64,000 bases of DNA from Pleurodeles waltl (taxonomy: Eukaryota > Chordata > Amphibia > Caudata > Salamandridae): assembly GCF_031143425.1 (NCBI RefSeq), contig NC_090441.1, positions 221,212,928-221,276,927 of the forward strand, written 5' to 3'. This document shows, in pieces, positions 1 through 10,319 of the stretch. The first letter of the stretch is position 1; each line of letters begins with the position of its first letter. Under the pieces are notes generated by a model. That model was not told the DNA's origin, ran no database searches, and was given only the letters and a program-made list of their open reading frames with translations. The position numbers were made by a program, and so were the translations under genes.

Positions 1-1797
1 AGGGTGTTACACCCTCTCCCTTTGGAAATAGGTGTTACAGGCTGGGGAGGGGTAGCCCCCCCAGCCTCTAGAAATGCTTTGAAGGGCACAAATGGTGCCC
101 TCCTTGCATAAACCAGTCTACACCAGTTCAGGGACCCTTTCTCCCCTGCTCTGGTGGGAAACTGGACAATGGGAAGGGGAGTGACCACTCCACTGTCCAT
201 CACCACCCCAGGGGTGGTGCCCAGAGCTCCTCCAGTGTGTCCCAGACTTCAGCCATCTTGCTTTGCTAGGTGTGGGGGCACTCTGGAGGGCTCTAAGTGG
301 CCAGTGCTAGCAGGTGACGTCAGCGACCCCTCCTGATAGGTACATAGCTGATAAGGTAGCCAATCCACCTCTCAGGGCTATTTAAGGTCTCTCCTGTGGG
401 TTCTCTTCAGATTGTGCTTGCACGTTTCCTTCAGGAATCCTCTGCAACAACTTTAGCATCCTCTGACCTCGGATCAACCGCAGCCTGCTCCAAGAAATGC
501 TGTAACTGCAACAAAGTGTCTACAAGAGACACTTTTCTTCAGCAAGTCAGCAACTGCAACAGTTTCCATGGTGTGTATTCTCTGGGGACTCCCTGTCTTC
601 ATCTTGCACCAGATGGACTGAAGATATCTCCCGTGGAATGAGGGAGTCACTCCTCTGCTCCAAGCAGGCACCTTCCAAGGTGACAACCGGTATCCTGGGA
701 CTCCTCTCACGGCAATAAGCGTGCTCCTAAGGACACAGAGGGTGGACATCTTCGACATAGACTGCCCTGAGGTCCTGCTGACGCAATTTGAAGGAGGTAA
801 GACCTTGCCTTCTCCAAGAACAACGGTACCCCTGTGTTTTGTGTCTTCTTCGCCTCCTGAGGCCTCTGGGCACTCTTTGCAAAACTCCTTCAAGAACAGC
901 CTGGCCCAGGTCCCCAGCACTCTACCCTGTGACGCTCAACTCGCTGAGTTGTTCTCCGGTGGCGTGGGACCTTCTTTTGTTGTGCTGCATCAACTGCATT
1001 TTGCACTTCCTTTGAACCTGCATCCTGTGGCTTCGGGGGCTAATGGCTGGCATCCTGAGGGCTCTACAAAGTGCTGAGAGCTCCCTCTTCCTCTTCACAC
1101 AGAGTTGAGGCCCCCAGGTCCCTCCTGGGTCCATCCAATGCCATTTTGATGAAAAGCATACTTTTGCCGTAGTCAAGGCTTGTTGGTGCCTTCCGAAACG
1201 AAATCTCTTCTGCAACAATCTTCACACTGTGGGACATCTTTTACATCATGCAGGAACCCGCTGGCATCTTCCTAGAGTGCATTTCTGCAGTCTTCAACTA
1301 ACCAGGGACTCTTGTTTTGCACCCTCTTCTGGGTTGGCAGGGGCTCCTGTCCTTCCTGGAACTTCTTTCGACTTCTGGACTTGGTCCCCTTGCTTTGTAG
1401 GTCTTCAGGTCCAATAATCTAGCAGTTGTTCTTTGCAGACTTGGTTGGATGCTGCAAAATCCCTAAAACGAGGTGTAGTGTGTCCTAAGGAAACTTGCAG
1501 TACTCCTGCTTTCTAGGCTCTGGGGTGGGGTAATTTACTTACCTTTACTGTATTCTTACTATCCCAGCGATTCTGTACACACTACACTTGTCTGGGGGGG
1601 AATTCGTGATTCACCTTCCACCTTTTTAGTGTATGGTTTGTGTTGCCCCTAGACCTATTTTCTCTCATTGCATTCTACAGGATTTCCGACTGTTTACATT
1701 GTTCTATGACTATTTACTTGTCTAATTTTGGTGTCTAGTGTATATATTGTGTATAATACTTACCTCCAGAAGGAGTATTGTCTCTAAGATATTTTTG
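1..1797 (+). mobile_element. Gmr1-like LTR fragment, left part (interrupted by LINE)
   Basis: This stretch is the reverse complement of the LTRs at 15326-18302 and 50242-53229, though clearly diverged from them. Matching landmarks include the CCCTCTCCCTTTGG motif near the start, the ACACCAGTTCAGGGACCC block at 120-140, and the GGTTTGTGTTGCCCCTA block near 1640. In the sense of the full element, whose genes are on the minus strand at 53-59 kb, this copy is plus-sense. Its 5' end lies outside the window. A LINE interrupts it at 1797/1798 and the LTR resumes at 5931. No protein is encoded; the small open frames here are chance. Confidence 0.8.
379..386 (+). promoter_or_regulatory. TATA-like box of the LTR
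   Basis: TATTTAAG lies in the LTR sense direction. The equivalent site in the other copies is CTATTTAG on the minus strand at 17015-17022 and 51929-51936. Its conservation in three copies and its place between the presumed U3 and R regions make it a candidate core promoter. No start site can be seen directly. Confidence 0.4.
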
Positions 1798-2810
1798 GAG
1801 CGACCTCTGACCTGCTTTAGGTCTAGAGCTCGCCCCCCACGTCCGCAGCACCACCCTGCTGTCTCGTGCCCCTGACCCCCGCCCACGCTGCTGCTAGCGT
1901 GTTCGAGGCCCTCCTTCACCCGCAGGCATCCTCCTGCGCCTCATCCCTGGTGTCTAGTGGGCTCTGTTTAAGCTTCACTTGACCCGTGCCGCTTTTCGCC
2001 ATCCTGTAAGTGTTTTTCCTATTTTTCAGGGCCTTGCCTCCTTGCGCTTCTGCCCCCGTTGTGCCCCTTCTGATTGCTGTACCCCGATTGTAATTTGTGC
2101 CATAATTATATTTTGTGACTGTTTTTGAACTTTTCCTTACTGTTTGTGCCTTGCTTTTTCCCTGGTTTTTCGCCCCTTGGGCGCTCCCCCTTGCCGATCT
2201 ACCCTTGCCTCTGCCTCCTTGCGGCCCCGCCCCCCTCGCGCCCCCATTCGCCACTCCCTCCCGCCTCCCAGCTGCTCCTCCCTCCCACCTCCCTTCTTAA
2301 TGGCTGGCGCTGCGCGTCGCGAGTGAGCAACCCCTGACCTGCTTTAGGTCTAGAGCTCGCCCCCCACGTCCGCAGCACCACCGCTGCTGCTAGCGTGTTC
2401 GAGGCCCTCCTCCACCCGCAGGCATCCTCCTGCGCCTCATCCCTGGTGTCTAGTGGGCTCTGTTTAAGCTTCACTTGACCCGTGTGCCGCTTTTCGCCGT
2501 CCTGTAAGTGATTTTCCTATTTTTCAGCGCCTTGCCTCCTTGCGCTTCTGCCCCCGTTGTGCCCCTTCTGATTGCTGTACCCCAATTGTAATTTGTGCCA
2601 TAATTGTATTTTGTGACTGTTTTTGAACTTTTCCTTACTGTTTGTGCCTTGCTTTTTCCATGGTTTTTCGCCCCTTGGGCGCTCCCCCTTGCAGATCTAC
2701 CCTTGCCGCTGCCTCCCTGCGGCCCCGCCCCCCTCGCGCCCCCATTCGCCGCTCCCTCCCGCCTCCCAGCTGCTCCTCCCTCCCCTTCCCTTCTTAATGG
2801 CTGGTGCTGC
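1798..2810 (+). repeat. Two tandem 5' UTR monomers of LINE copy 1
   Basis: The block starting CTGACCTGCTTTAGGTCTAG at about 1807 recurs at about 2334. The following sequence runs parallel through the TGCCGCTTTTCGCC, GTACCCC(A/G)ATTGTAATTTG and CTCCCTCCCGCCTCCCAG landmarks. The period is about 530 bp, and unit 2 has a short deletion relative to unit 1. Tandem 5' monomers are known as promoter units in some LINEs, such as mouse L1. A promoter role here is inference. Confidence 0.8.
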
Positions 2811-5800
2811 GTGTCCGCACATGCAAGCCCATCTGCGCCCGTCCGCGCCTGGACCGCGCCCAGCGCCACCCCCCCTGGTCCTCACACCCCCCGCATCCCC
2901 AGCCTCCGCTACTTGGCCAGCGAACTCCTCGCCCTCAACCCTGGCCCCTCCACAGCCTGCTTCCAGGCCACCCCAAAGCACACCAAAGGACCCTTCTCCT
3001 GCCGCACCTGCAATTTCACCTGCAACAGAACAACGAAGCCAACAACAACCAACAACAACCACCTGCACTGCATCCTCCTCAACACACGCTCCGCACGAAA
3101 GCACGCCATCCAGCTCTGGGACCTGCTCGACACCACTGCCCCAGATGTAGCCTTCCTAACCGAAACCTGGTGGAACGACTCCTCGGCCCCAGACATCGCC
3201 ATCGCTATCCCTGACGGTTACAAGATCACCAGAAGAGACCGCACCAACGGAATCGGTGGAGGAATAGCCATCGCCCACAAATCCACCCTCAAGATCCACA
3301 CCCACACGGACGACACCCTCAAGACAGCCGAACACCTTCACTTCCAGATCCGCACGGACCCCAACACTACCCTCAGAGGAACCCTCATATACCGTCCTCC
3401 AGGGCCAAGAGCCCCCTTCATCGACACCATCTCCGACCTCGCAAGCACCCACGCCCTCGCCTCAACAGACTACATCCTCCTGGGAGACCTCAACTTCCAC
3501 ATGGAGAACAACAATGACGCCAACACCGCATCTCTGACCACCAACCTCTCCAACCTCGGGCTCCGACAACTGGTCAACACACCCACACACGTCGCCGGTC
3601 ACACCCTAGACCCACTCTTCACTGCAAGCAACCACATCGTATTCAGCCAGCCCACCGAACTCCACTGGACCGACCACCACTGCGTCCATTTCACATTCAA
3701 GAAAAACACCGAACACCACCGCACCCCTCTACCGCCACACCGCCGCTGGGGAAAAGTCACCGAAGACCAACTAACCAGCACCCTCGCCAAGAACCCACCG
3801 ACCGACCCGGACTCCACCGCCATCAACCTCCAACAGTGGATCCTCAACTGCGCCAACACCCTCGCACCACTCAAGAGGCCCACCGTCAACCAAGAAAAGA
3901 AAAAAGCAGCCTGGTTCACAGACAAACTGATCACCTCCAAACGTACCTGCCAGAAACTCAAGAAAAAATTGATTCTCGAGCGCACACCCGACAGCCTAGC
4001 AACCCACAAGGAAGCCAACCACAAGCACCACCAACTTATCCGTCTCGCCGAACGCTCCCACTTCACAGAACACCTAAACAACAACGCACACGACATCAAG
4101 GAACTCTTCTGCATCGTGAAGGAGCTCTCCAACCCCAACGCCAACATCAACGACGTCCCACCATCCCAGAAACTCTGTGACGCACTCTCCACTTTTTTCT
4201 ACCAGAAAATCGCCGACATCCACGACAGCTTCATCACCACACATCCGCCAGACCCCACCCCCAACAACTCCTCCCACATCGACCGCCTCACCACCTGGAA
4301 CCACGTAGACGTCGCCGAAACCCTAAAGACCATGAACTCCATCCACTCTGGATCTCCCTCTGACCCCTGCCCACACCACGTCTTCAACAAAGCCGACTCC
4401 ACCATCGCCCCCCAACTCCGCAAGATCATCAACCTATCCTTCGACACCGCAACCTTCCCGGACAGCTGGAAGCACGCCAATATCCAACCCCTCCTCAAGA
4501 AACCCAAGGCTGACCCCAACGACCTCAAAAACTTCAGACCGATCTCCCTCCTCCCCTTCCCAGCGAAGGTCATCGAGAAGATCGTCAACGCATAGCTCAC
4601 CCACTACCTTGAAGACAACTCCATCCTAGACCCCTCACAGTCCGGTTTCAGGCGCAACCACAGCACTGAGACTGCACTCGTCGCCGCCACAGACGACATC
4701 AGACAACAAATAGACAACGGTGAAACCTCAGCCCTCATCCTTTTAGACCTATCCGCCGCCTTCGATACAGTCTGCCACTGCACCCTACTTACTCGCCTCC
4801 ACGAAGCTGGAATTCAAGACAAAGCCCTCAACTGGATCTCCTCTTTTCTCTCCGGTAGAACTCAGAGAATCCGACTCTCACCCTACCGCTCCGGAGCCAC
4901 CAAACTCATCTGCGGCGCCCCCCAAGGCTCCTCGCTAAGCCCAACGCTGTTCAACGTCTACATGGCACCCCTTGCACAACTGGCCCGTCAGCATAACCTC
5001 AGCATCCTCTCCTACGCCGATGACACCCAGCTCATCCTCTCCCTTACCAAAGATCCACACACTGCCAAAGCCAACCTCCACGAGGGACTGAAATCCATCG
5101 CCGAATGGATGAGAAACAGCCGCCTGAAACTAAACTCCGACAAGACGGAAGTCCTCATCCTCGGTCGCTCCCCCTCAGCCTGGAACGACTCCTGGTGTCC
5201 CACCGCACCAGGCCCCCCACCTACTCCAACCAACCACGCACGTAACCTCGGCTTCATCCTCGACTCTGCGCTCACCATGTCCAAACAGGTCAACGCAGTC
5301 TCCTCCTCCTGCTTCAACACCCTCCGCATGCTCCATAGAATCTACAAGTGGATCCCAACGTAAACCAGAAAAACGGTGACCCAAGCACTCGTCAGTAGCA
5401 GACTTGACTACGGCAACGCACTCTACACAGGCATCCCAACTAAAGACAGCCAACGACTCCAACGCTTCCAGAACGCATCTGCCCGCTTGATCCTCGACAT
5501 ACCCCGCCGATGCCACATCTCCCACCACCTGAAGGACCTCCACTGGCTCCCCGTGGACAAGAGGATCACCTTTAAACTTCTCACCCACGTGCACAAAGCT
5601 CTACACGACGCCGGACCCGCCTACCTGAACAACAGACTCAACTTCTATGTCCCCTCACGCCTACTCCGCTCTGCCAACCTCTCCCTCGCCATCGTTCCCC
5701 GAATCCAGCGCAAGACCTCCGGCGGCAGATCCTTCTCCTACCTCGCCGCCAAGACCTGGAACTCACTCCCCACCTCCCTGCGCCAGACCCAGGACCTCCT

Positions 5801-5840
5801 CACCTTCAGGAGACTCCTCAAGACATGGCTCTTCGACTGA
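2604..5840 (+). pseudogene. LINE ORF2: endonuclease-reverse transcriptase with two nonsense codons
   Basis: A single frame of about 1078 codons runs from 2604 to 5840, broken only by TAG at 4593-4595 and TAA at 5361-5363. It encodes the protein that nicks target DNA and reverse-transcribes the LINE RNA. The endonuclease covers about residues 152-365: an LNTRS start, TETWW near 3160, TLDPLF, and a final DHH motif near 3670. The reverse transcriptase starts around residue 577 (NSIHSGSPSDPCP), with SGFR, LDLSAAFDTV, PQGSSLSP and the catalytic YADD at 5013-5024. The C-terminus has LDYGNALYTGI and ends in KTWLFD. In the other LINE copies the two stop positions are Gln and Glu codons, so each is probably one base change. 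The true start is uncertain: the first 60 residues overlap the 5' monomer and may be untranslated. No separate ORF1 was recognised. Confidence 0.88.
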
Positions 5841-5908
5841 TAGCTGCTACCCCCCCCCCTCAGCGCCTTGAAACCCTAACGGGTACATAGCGTGCTCTAT
5901 AAATTTTG

Positions 5909-5930
5909 TGATTGATTGATTGATTGATTG
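5909..5930 (+). repeat. GATT tetranucleotide 3' tail of LINE copy 1
   Basis: About five GATT units end the LINE. The same tail appears at about 12868-12886 and, inverted as CAAT, at 47807-47820, so it marks the 3' end of this LINE family. Confidence 0.85.
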
Positions 5931-6184
5931 GTACTGTGTCACCCAAATAAATACCTTTATTTTTGGTAACACTGAGTATTGTCTTTTCTTGAGTATAAGT
6001 ACTGTGTAACTATAAGTGGTAATTCATGAGCTTTGCATGTTTCATAGTTCAGCCTAAGCTGCTCTGCTATAGCTACCTCTATCAGCGTAAGCTGCCAAAA
6101 CACTACTTTATTCACTAACAAGGGATAACTGGACCTGGTGTAAGTACCCAAGGCACCCGCTACAAACCAGGCCAGTCTCCTACA
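5931..6184 (+). mobile_element. Gmr1-like LTR fragment, right part, with its 3' terminus
   Basis: The sequence continues the LTR interrupted at 1797. It matches the reverse complement of the first 240 bp of the LTRs at 15326 and 50242 (poly(A)-signal region, then GGGATAACTGGACC and the terminal CTCCTACA ending at 6184). The bases after 6184 do not resemble the primer binding site seen at 15307-15324. This is therefore either the 3' LTR of a copy whose body lies left of the window, or a solo LTR. Confidence 0.8.
5946..5951 (+). terminator. LTR polyadenylation signal AATAAA
   Basis: A canonical AATAAA sits about 235 bp before the LTR end in the sense direction. It aligns with the AATAAA (minus strand) at 15565-15570 in the other LTR. 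Confidence 0.5.
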
Positions 6185-7125
6185 TGGACCCATTTCCCTG
6201 GTGGAACACCTTTAAATGGGCCCACAGGTGCGCTTCCCTAGTCCCAGGGACACCCCACCCACACCAGAGGGACAGTAGAGGATGGGGGGACCCCATCCCA
6301 GGTAAGTAGTTTTCTATTTTTATTAAAGTGCAATAGGGGACCCTATCTTGGGTCCCCCTACATAGCACTGGGCCCAATGGCCATGCCCAGGGGGCATATG
6401 TCCCCTGGGCATCACCATTTGGGTTGGGGGCATTACTCCTGTCTTTTCTAAGACAGGAGTCATGTCCATGGGGGTTGTGCACCAGGAAATGGTGCTAGTC
6501 TAGTTAGAGACATTTTTTTTGCCTGTAAACAGACCAGCGTCATTTTTCGATGCACAACCTCCTGTTTCCCCCATGCCTCCCCCAGCCTGCTAGCATCATT
6601 TTACATCGCCTTACCTTTGGCTAGCACCATTCCATAATATGGCACCTGGCCGGCGTCCAGGAGCTGCGCAAGCTGGCAGTAAACATTTTCATGCAAAACT
6701 GCGTTAGCGCAGTTTTGCTTGAAAAAGTATAAATATGGGCTATAGACTCCAATTTCCTCTTCCTGTCCACAGGGCTCCTCTCACTACTTTGTCCATCCCT
6801 CGGTCACTTTTCATGTGGATTTGGAGGCAAAGGATCACTCTCTTTTCCTGGAATCTCTGCTAAATGCATGCACACCAGTGACTAATAAGGCTTTTTTTTC
6901 ATGAAAAATCAAGTAAGCTAAAGAACTTGTGGATAAACATGTTGTTTGATGGGGTATGCCCCAGTATTTTTGTTTTACCTTTTTAGTTTTTTTCTTAAAT
7001 TTTACAATGTGACTGTAAGTGGCCTGAAGCTGCAACAGAGGCCTATTTTGCATTAGGTTTTTTAGTTTATTCCGAGGGAAGACGTTTGCACATTTTTGGA
7101 GAGGGCTGAGTTGAAAGTACTATGG
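6185..7125. other. Unassigned repeat-like DNA with several perfect hairpins
   Basis: No gene is supported. The notable content is a run of perfect inverted repeats: 6336-6357 (8 bp arms), 6383-6412 (11 bp arms ATGCCCAGGGG), 6435-6460 (11 bp arms ACTCCTGTCTT), and 6693-6718 (11 bp arms GCAAAACTGCG, loop TTAG). This suggests a non-autonomous DNA element or foldback repeat, but I cannot name it or fix its ends. Confidence 0.5.
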
Positions 7126-7439
7126 GGCATATTTATAATTTTTGATGCAAATCTGCGCTAACAAAGGTTTGCGTCAAACATTTTACCGCCGGATAGTGCC
7201 ATTCCTGGAGGCCGGTTGGGCATGATATTTATCGATTGACACCAGACAGGGGTAAAGCCTGGTTAGCATCAAAAGAAATGTTGCTAACCGGGTGGGGGAG
7301 GCATAGGGGATCAAGAGATCGTGTGGCAGAAAATGAGGCTAGTCCAGTTAGAGGCAAAAATAAAATGCCTCTACCTTGACTAGCGTCATTTTCTGACACA
7401 CAGCCCCCATGAACATGATTCATGTCTTGGTTGATTAAT
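7126..7439. repeat. Foldback-type repeat with a long imperfect hairpin
   Basis: It starts GGGGCATATTTATAA. It contains GATGCAAATCTGCGCTAAC, a variant of the palindromic motif at 6693-6718, and an imperfect inverted repeat with roughly 30 bp arms at about 7327-7398 (arms begin CAGAAAATGA and end TCATTTTCTG). No coding potential is evident. It is probably a non-autonomous element; family unknown. Confidence 0.45.
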
Positions 7440-8444
7440 TGTTCAAATGTATGGCCACTACAAGTGACCCTGGCATTGGGGAACAGCTGGAGCCCCTATA
7501 TACTACAGAGTAATATAGGACCCAGAACAGATATACCCATTTAACCCTATCAAACGCCTTCTCAGAAGTGTGATGCTGAGGTCCTATGTGTGAAAAAACC
7601 AACCTGGTCTCTGTGAATAAAGGAAAGGGACACCATGTTTAAAACGTTCACCAAGTGTTTTGAGAACACCTTTGTGTCCGTATTTAAAAGCAAAATCAGT
7701 CAATGATTAGCCCAGTGTGGAGAGTCTTTGCTAGGCTGAAGGATTGATACCATGTTGGCAATGTTTGAAACACTCAAGTCAGTAGCATTTATTCGGTTCT
7801 CTTAAGGGCCTTGTGCAGGAGCGGAGTCACAAGGTCTTTGTGCAGTTTTAAAACTCTACTCAATAGCCATCGATGCCAGGTGTCTGACCAGAGAGAGTCT
7901 GTCTGTCACAGCAGCAATGCCATCCTCTGTTAGGTCTTACTCTAGAGTGTGTCACTGCTCAGAGAATAATGTAAGGGTTTATTTAGACCCAAACTCACCC
8001 GTCTCTGCCTGGGTATCTGTGCTGTCTGAGGACTAGAGGGAGTTGTAGAAGTCAGGAAAGGCCTGCAGTAAATCTATAGGATGAGTCAGAGTGTCACCAT
8101 AAGTGTTTAGTATCACCGGAATGTCCCTCTTGTTGCCTCATTTGTTGGGCCAGAAGTCTCCCCGTCTTCTCCCCTGTTCGCAGTGTCGCTGTCGGAGATG
8201 GAACAGGCTGTTTTCACTTGGGGAGTGTACAAATCTTGGCGTCAGCTTGATGACGGGAAATGTGATGAAGCGTATCCCAATCTCCACCGAGTAGGGCTAT
8301 GGATTGTGGATGTAAGACTCTGTGTATGGCGTCTAACTTAGGCTTCTGTCCAGTAAAAGGGGCATAAATGGATCCCATCAGGAGTATCGTCTCATGTATG
8401 AAGGCTGTAATGATGACATAGTGGCAACGATGGTCTCTCCACAC
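7440..8444 (-). pseudogene. L1-clade LINE ORF2 remnant (endonuclease and RT pieces)
   Basis: On the minus strand, 8444-8214 reads GSIYAPFTGQKP, then LLGGDWDTLHHI. This matches the endonuclease pattern of L1-clade LINEs (IYAPN...GGDFN). Further along, about 7740-7480 reads, with frame changes, LILLLNTDTKVFSKHL, then SFIHRDQVGF, then EKAFDRVKWVYLF. These correspond to the L1 RT motifs RPISLLN.D.K, IH.DQVGF and KAFDRVEW. Several stops and frameshifts intervene, and much of the middle is missing. It is a different LINE clade from the two L2/CR1-like copies on either side. It cannot make a protein. Confidence 0.7.
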
Positions 8445-8547
8445 TTTGTAAACATTTTTGATGATGTAGTGTTCAGGATTAGCACCAAGTGTTGGTATTT
8501 ACCCTGAACACTAAATAGGGGCCCGTTGTAACCAATGGTGTGCCCTC

Positions 8548-8578
8548 TTTTAACACCTGCTCCGAGCAGGTGTTAAAA
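8548..8578. repeat. 31 bp near-perfect palindrome
   Basis: Arms of 15 bp (TTTTAACACCTGCTC and its exact complement) are separated by one base. The following sequence, ATGGCAAAACAAATGG and onward, resembles 39075-39150 in another element of this window. The palindrome therefore probably belongs to a dispersed repeat. Confidence 0.6.
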
Positions 8579-9114
8579 ATGGCAAAACAAATGGTGCAAA
8601 CAAATCTCTTTGATTTCTTTGTGCTGTTTTTCACCAGTATCGGCCCTGACAACACTGCCCCTAGACTCCGCTATCATACAGTGTCCCAGTGATCCCACCC
8701 AGGAAAGTGCAGGCATACCTTACCCACACTCGCCTGGGCTCGGAACTCAACTTTGCTCCGGCCTGGGCAGGAGCAGTTTAAAATGCTACATTCACCGTGT
8801 TGGAGCAATGAGAAAGTGCCGGCTCCCTCTAGCACCCAGTATGGTGCTGGCTGGGGAGTCGACTGGGACCACAGGGGCCATGGGGCTCCCCCTCCCTAGC
8901 AGCCAACAACCCCTGCAGTGTGGGTGCCATGGGTGGATACCAGAGAACCCACCTAGATGTGAAGAAAGGGCTAGTTCCTGCAAGTGAAGCCAGCTGGGAC
9001 CACAGGGATGTGTGCCTCCCCAGCCTCCTGTCTCCAACGACCTTCTGGTCAGCTTCTGCTCACTCCCCTCTGCGCAGCTCTATCTGCTGTTGTCCCCAGT
9101 CTGAGTGAGAGCCT
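8579..9114. other. Unassigned stretch
   Basis: No gene, RNA or clear repeat boundary was recognised. Open frames here have no recognisable domains. The first 60 bp share wording with the element at 38834-40330. Confidence 0.4.
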
Positions 9115-9715
9115 GTCTGACTCTCAGTTCGAGGCCCACCTCCACCCTTAGGCATCTGCCTGTGCCTCATCCCAGGTGGCCTAGTGGACATAGGTATCTG
9201 CCCCTGTGGCCCCTCCCTGTGAAACACTATCCCACCCTCCCGCCTCCCAGCTGACCAGGACCCCCACCTCCCTCCCCTTCTTAAAGGCGGCCGCTGTGTG
9301 GCTGCACAGTGGGTGCGCCGCTGGCGTGCCAACACCGCACCAAAGGCAAGCCCGTCTGCACCCTTCTCTGCGCCTAGACTGCACCCACTGCCAGGGACCC
9401 TGGTTTTCGCACCACCCACTGGTAGAATGCCAGTGATCTGCCTGCTCTCAACCCTGGAGGATCCTCAACCTACCACCAAGCCAATCCAAAGAAAACCCAT
9501 GGACCTTTCTTCTGCCGCTTTTGCTTCCACAGCCCAGACGGACACCTCAAGTGCTTACTCCTCAACACCTGCGCCCTCACCAAACACGCAGTAGAAGTCT
9601 GGGACCTCCTTGACTTGATCAACCCTTCTTTAAAGAGACCTGGATCACCCTCACCTCAGCCACGGACATCACCACCACCATTCCCGTCAGCTACAAAATC
9701 GCCCACAAAGATATA

Positions 9716-10316
9716 GGGGGTCATTCTGACCCAGGCGGTCCATGACCGCCAGGGCTGGGGACCGCGGAAGCACCGCCAACAGGCTGGCGGTGCTTCCTGG
9801 GCCATTCTGACCGCCGCGGTAAAGCCGCGGTCAGAAAAGGGCAACCGGCGGTTTCCCGCCTGTTTACCCCTGGCCCAAGGAATCCTCCATGGGGGCGCTG
9901 CTTGCAGCGCCACCATGGGGATTCCGACCTCCTTCCCGCCATCCTGTTCCTGGCGGTTTTTACCACCAGGAACAGGATGGCGGGAACGGTGTTGTGGGGC
10001 CCCTGGGGGCCCCTGCACTGCCCATGCCACTGGCATGGGCAGTGCAGGGGCCCCCTAACAGGGCCCCATAAAGATTTTCAGTGTCTGCAAAGCAGACACT
10101 GAAAATCGCGACGGATGCCACTGCACCCGTCGCACCCCTACAACTCCGCCGGCTCCATTCGGAGCTGGCTTCATTGTTGAAGGGGGTTTCCCGCTGGGCC
10201 GGCGGGCAGCCTTCTGGCGGTCGCCCGCCGGCCCAGTGGGAAAGCCAGAATGGCCGCCGCGGTCTTTTGACCGCTGTGCGGTCATTCGGCGGTTCCCTCC
10301 AGGCGGGCGGCTACCC
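9716..10316 (-). mobile_element. Harbinger-type MITE inserted in LINE copy 2
   Basis: A GC-rich element of 601 bp begins GGGGGTCATTCTGACCC and is flanked by ATA on both sides (9713-9715 and 10317-10319). LINE coding resumes on either side. Its right end lacks the expected terminal GAATGACCCCC, so it is slightly truncated or diverged. Its interior matches the MITE at 21725-22269 in the opposite orientation, including the hairpin at 10073-10107 and the GGCGCTGC.TGCAGCGCC palindrome near 9893. It encodes no protein and would depend on a transposase from a relative such as the element at 40834. Confidence 0.75.
10073..10107. repeat. Perfect 16 bp stem hairpin inside the MITE
   Basis: Arms GATTTTCAGTGTCTGC and the exact complement flank an AAA loop. 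The identical hairpin occurs at 21961-21995 in the second MITE copy. A neighbouring hairpin, CCCATGCCA with its complement, lies at 10021-10039. Confidence 0.7.
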
Positions 10317-10319
10317 ATA

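Larger units (their letters stand above)
1798..5930 (+). mobile_element. L2/CR1-like LINE, nearly full length (copy 1)
   Basis: A non-LTR retrotransposon inserted into the LTR at 1-6184. It has two tandem 5' UTR units (about 1798-2334 and 2335-2810), one long ORF with apurinic-like endonuclease and reverse transcriptase, and a 3' end of GATT repeats (5909-5930) with no long poly(A). A short tetranucleotide tail is typical of L2/CR1-group LINEs, whose target-primed reverse transcription recognises the 3' end. I see no clear target-site duplication here. L2 versus another CR1-group clade cannot be settled by eye. Confidence 0.88.

Noticed and set aside
2623..3214. Pro-rich frames overlapping the LINE start on both strands
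   Set aside because: Shadows of the C-rich LINE coding and 5' UTR sequence; only the frame from 2604 carries endonuclease and RT motifs.
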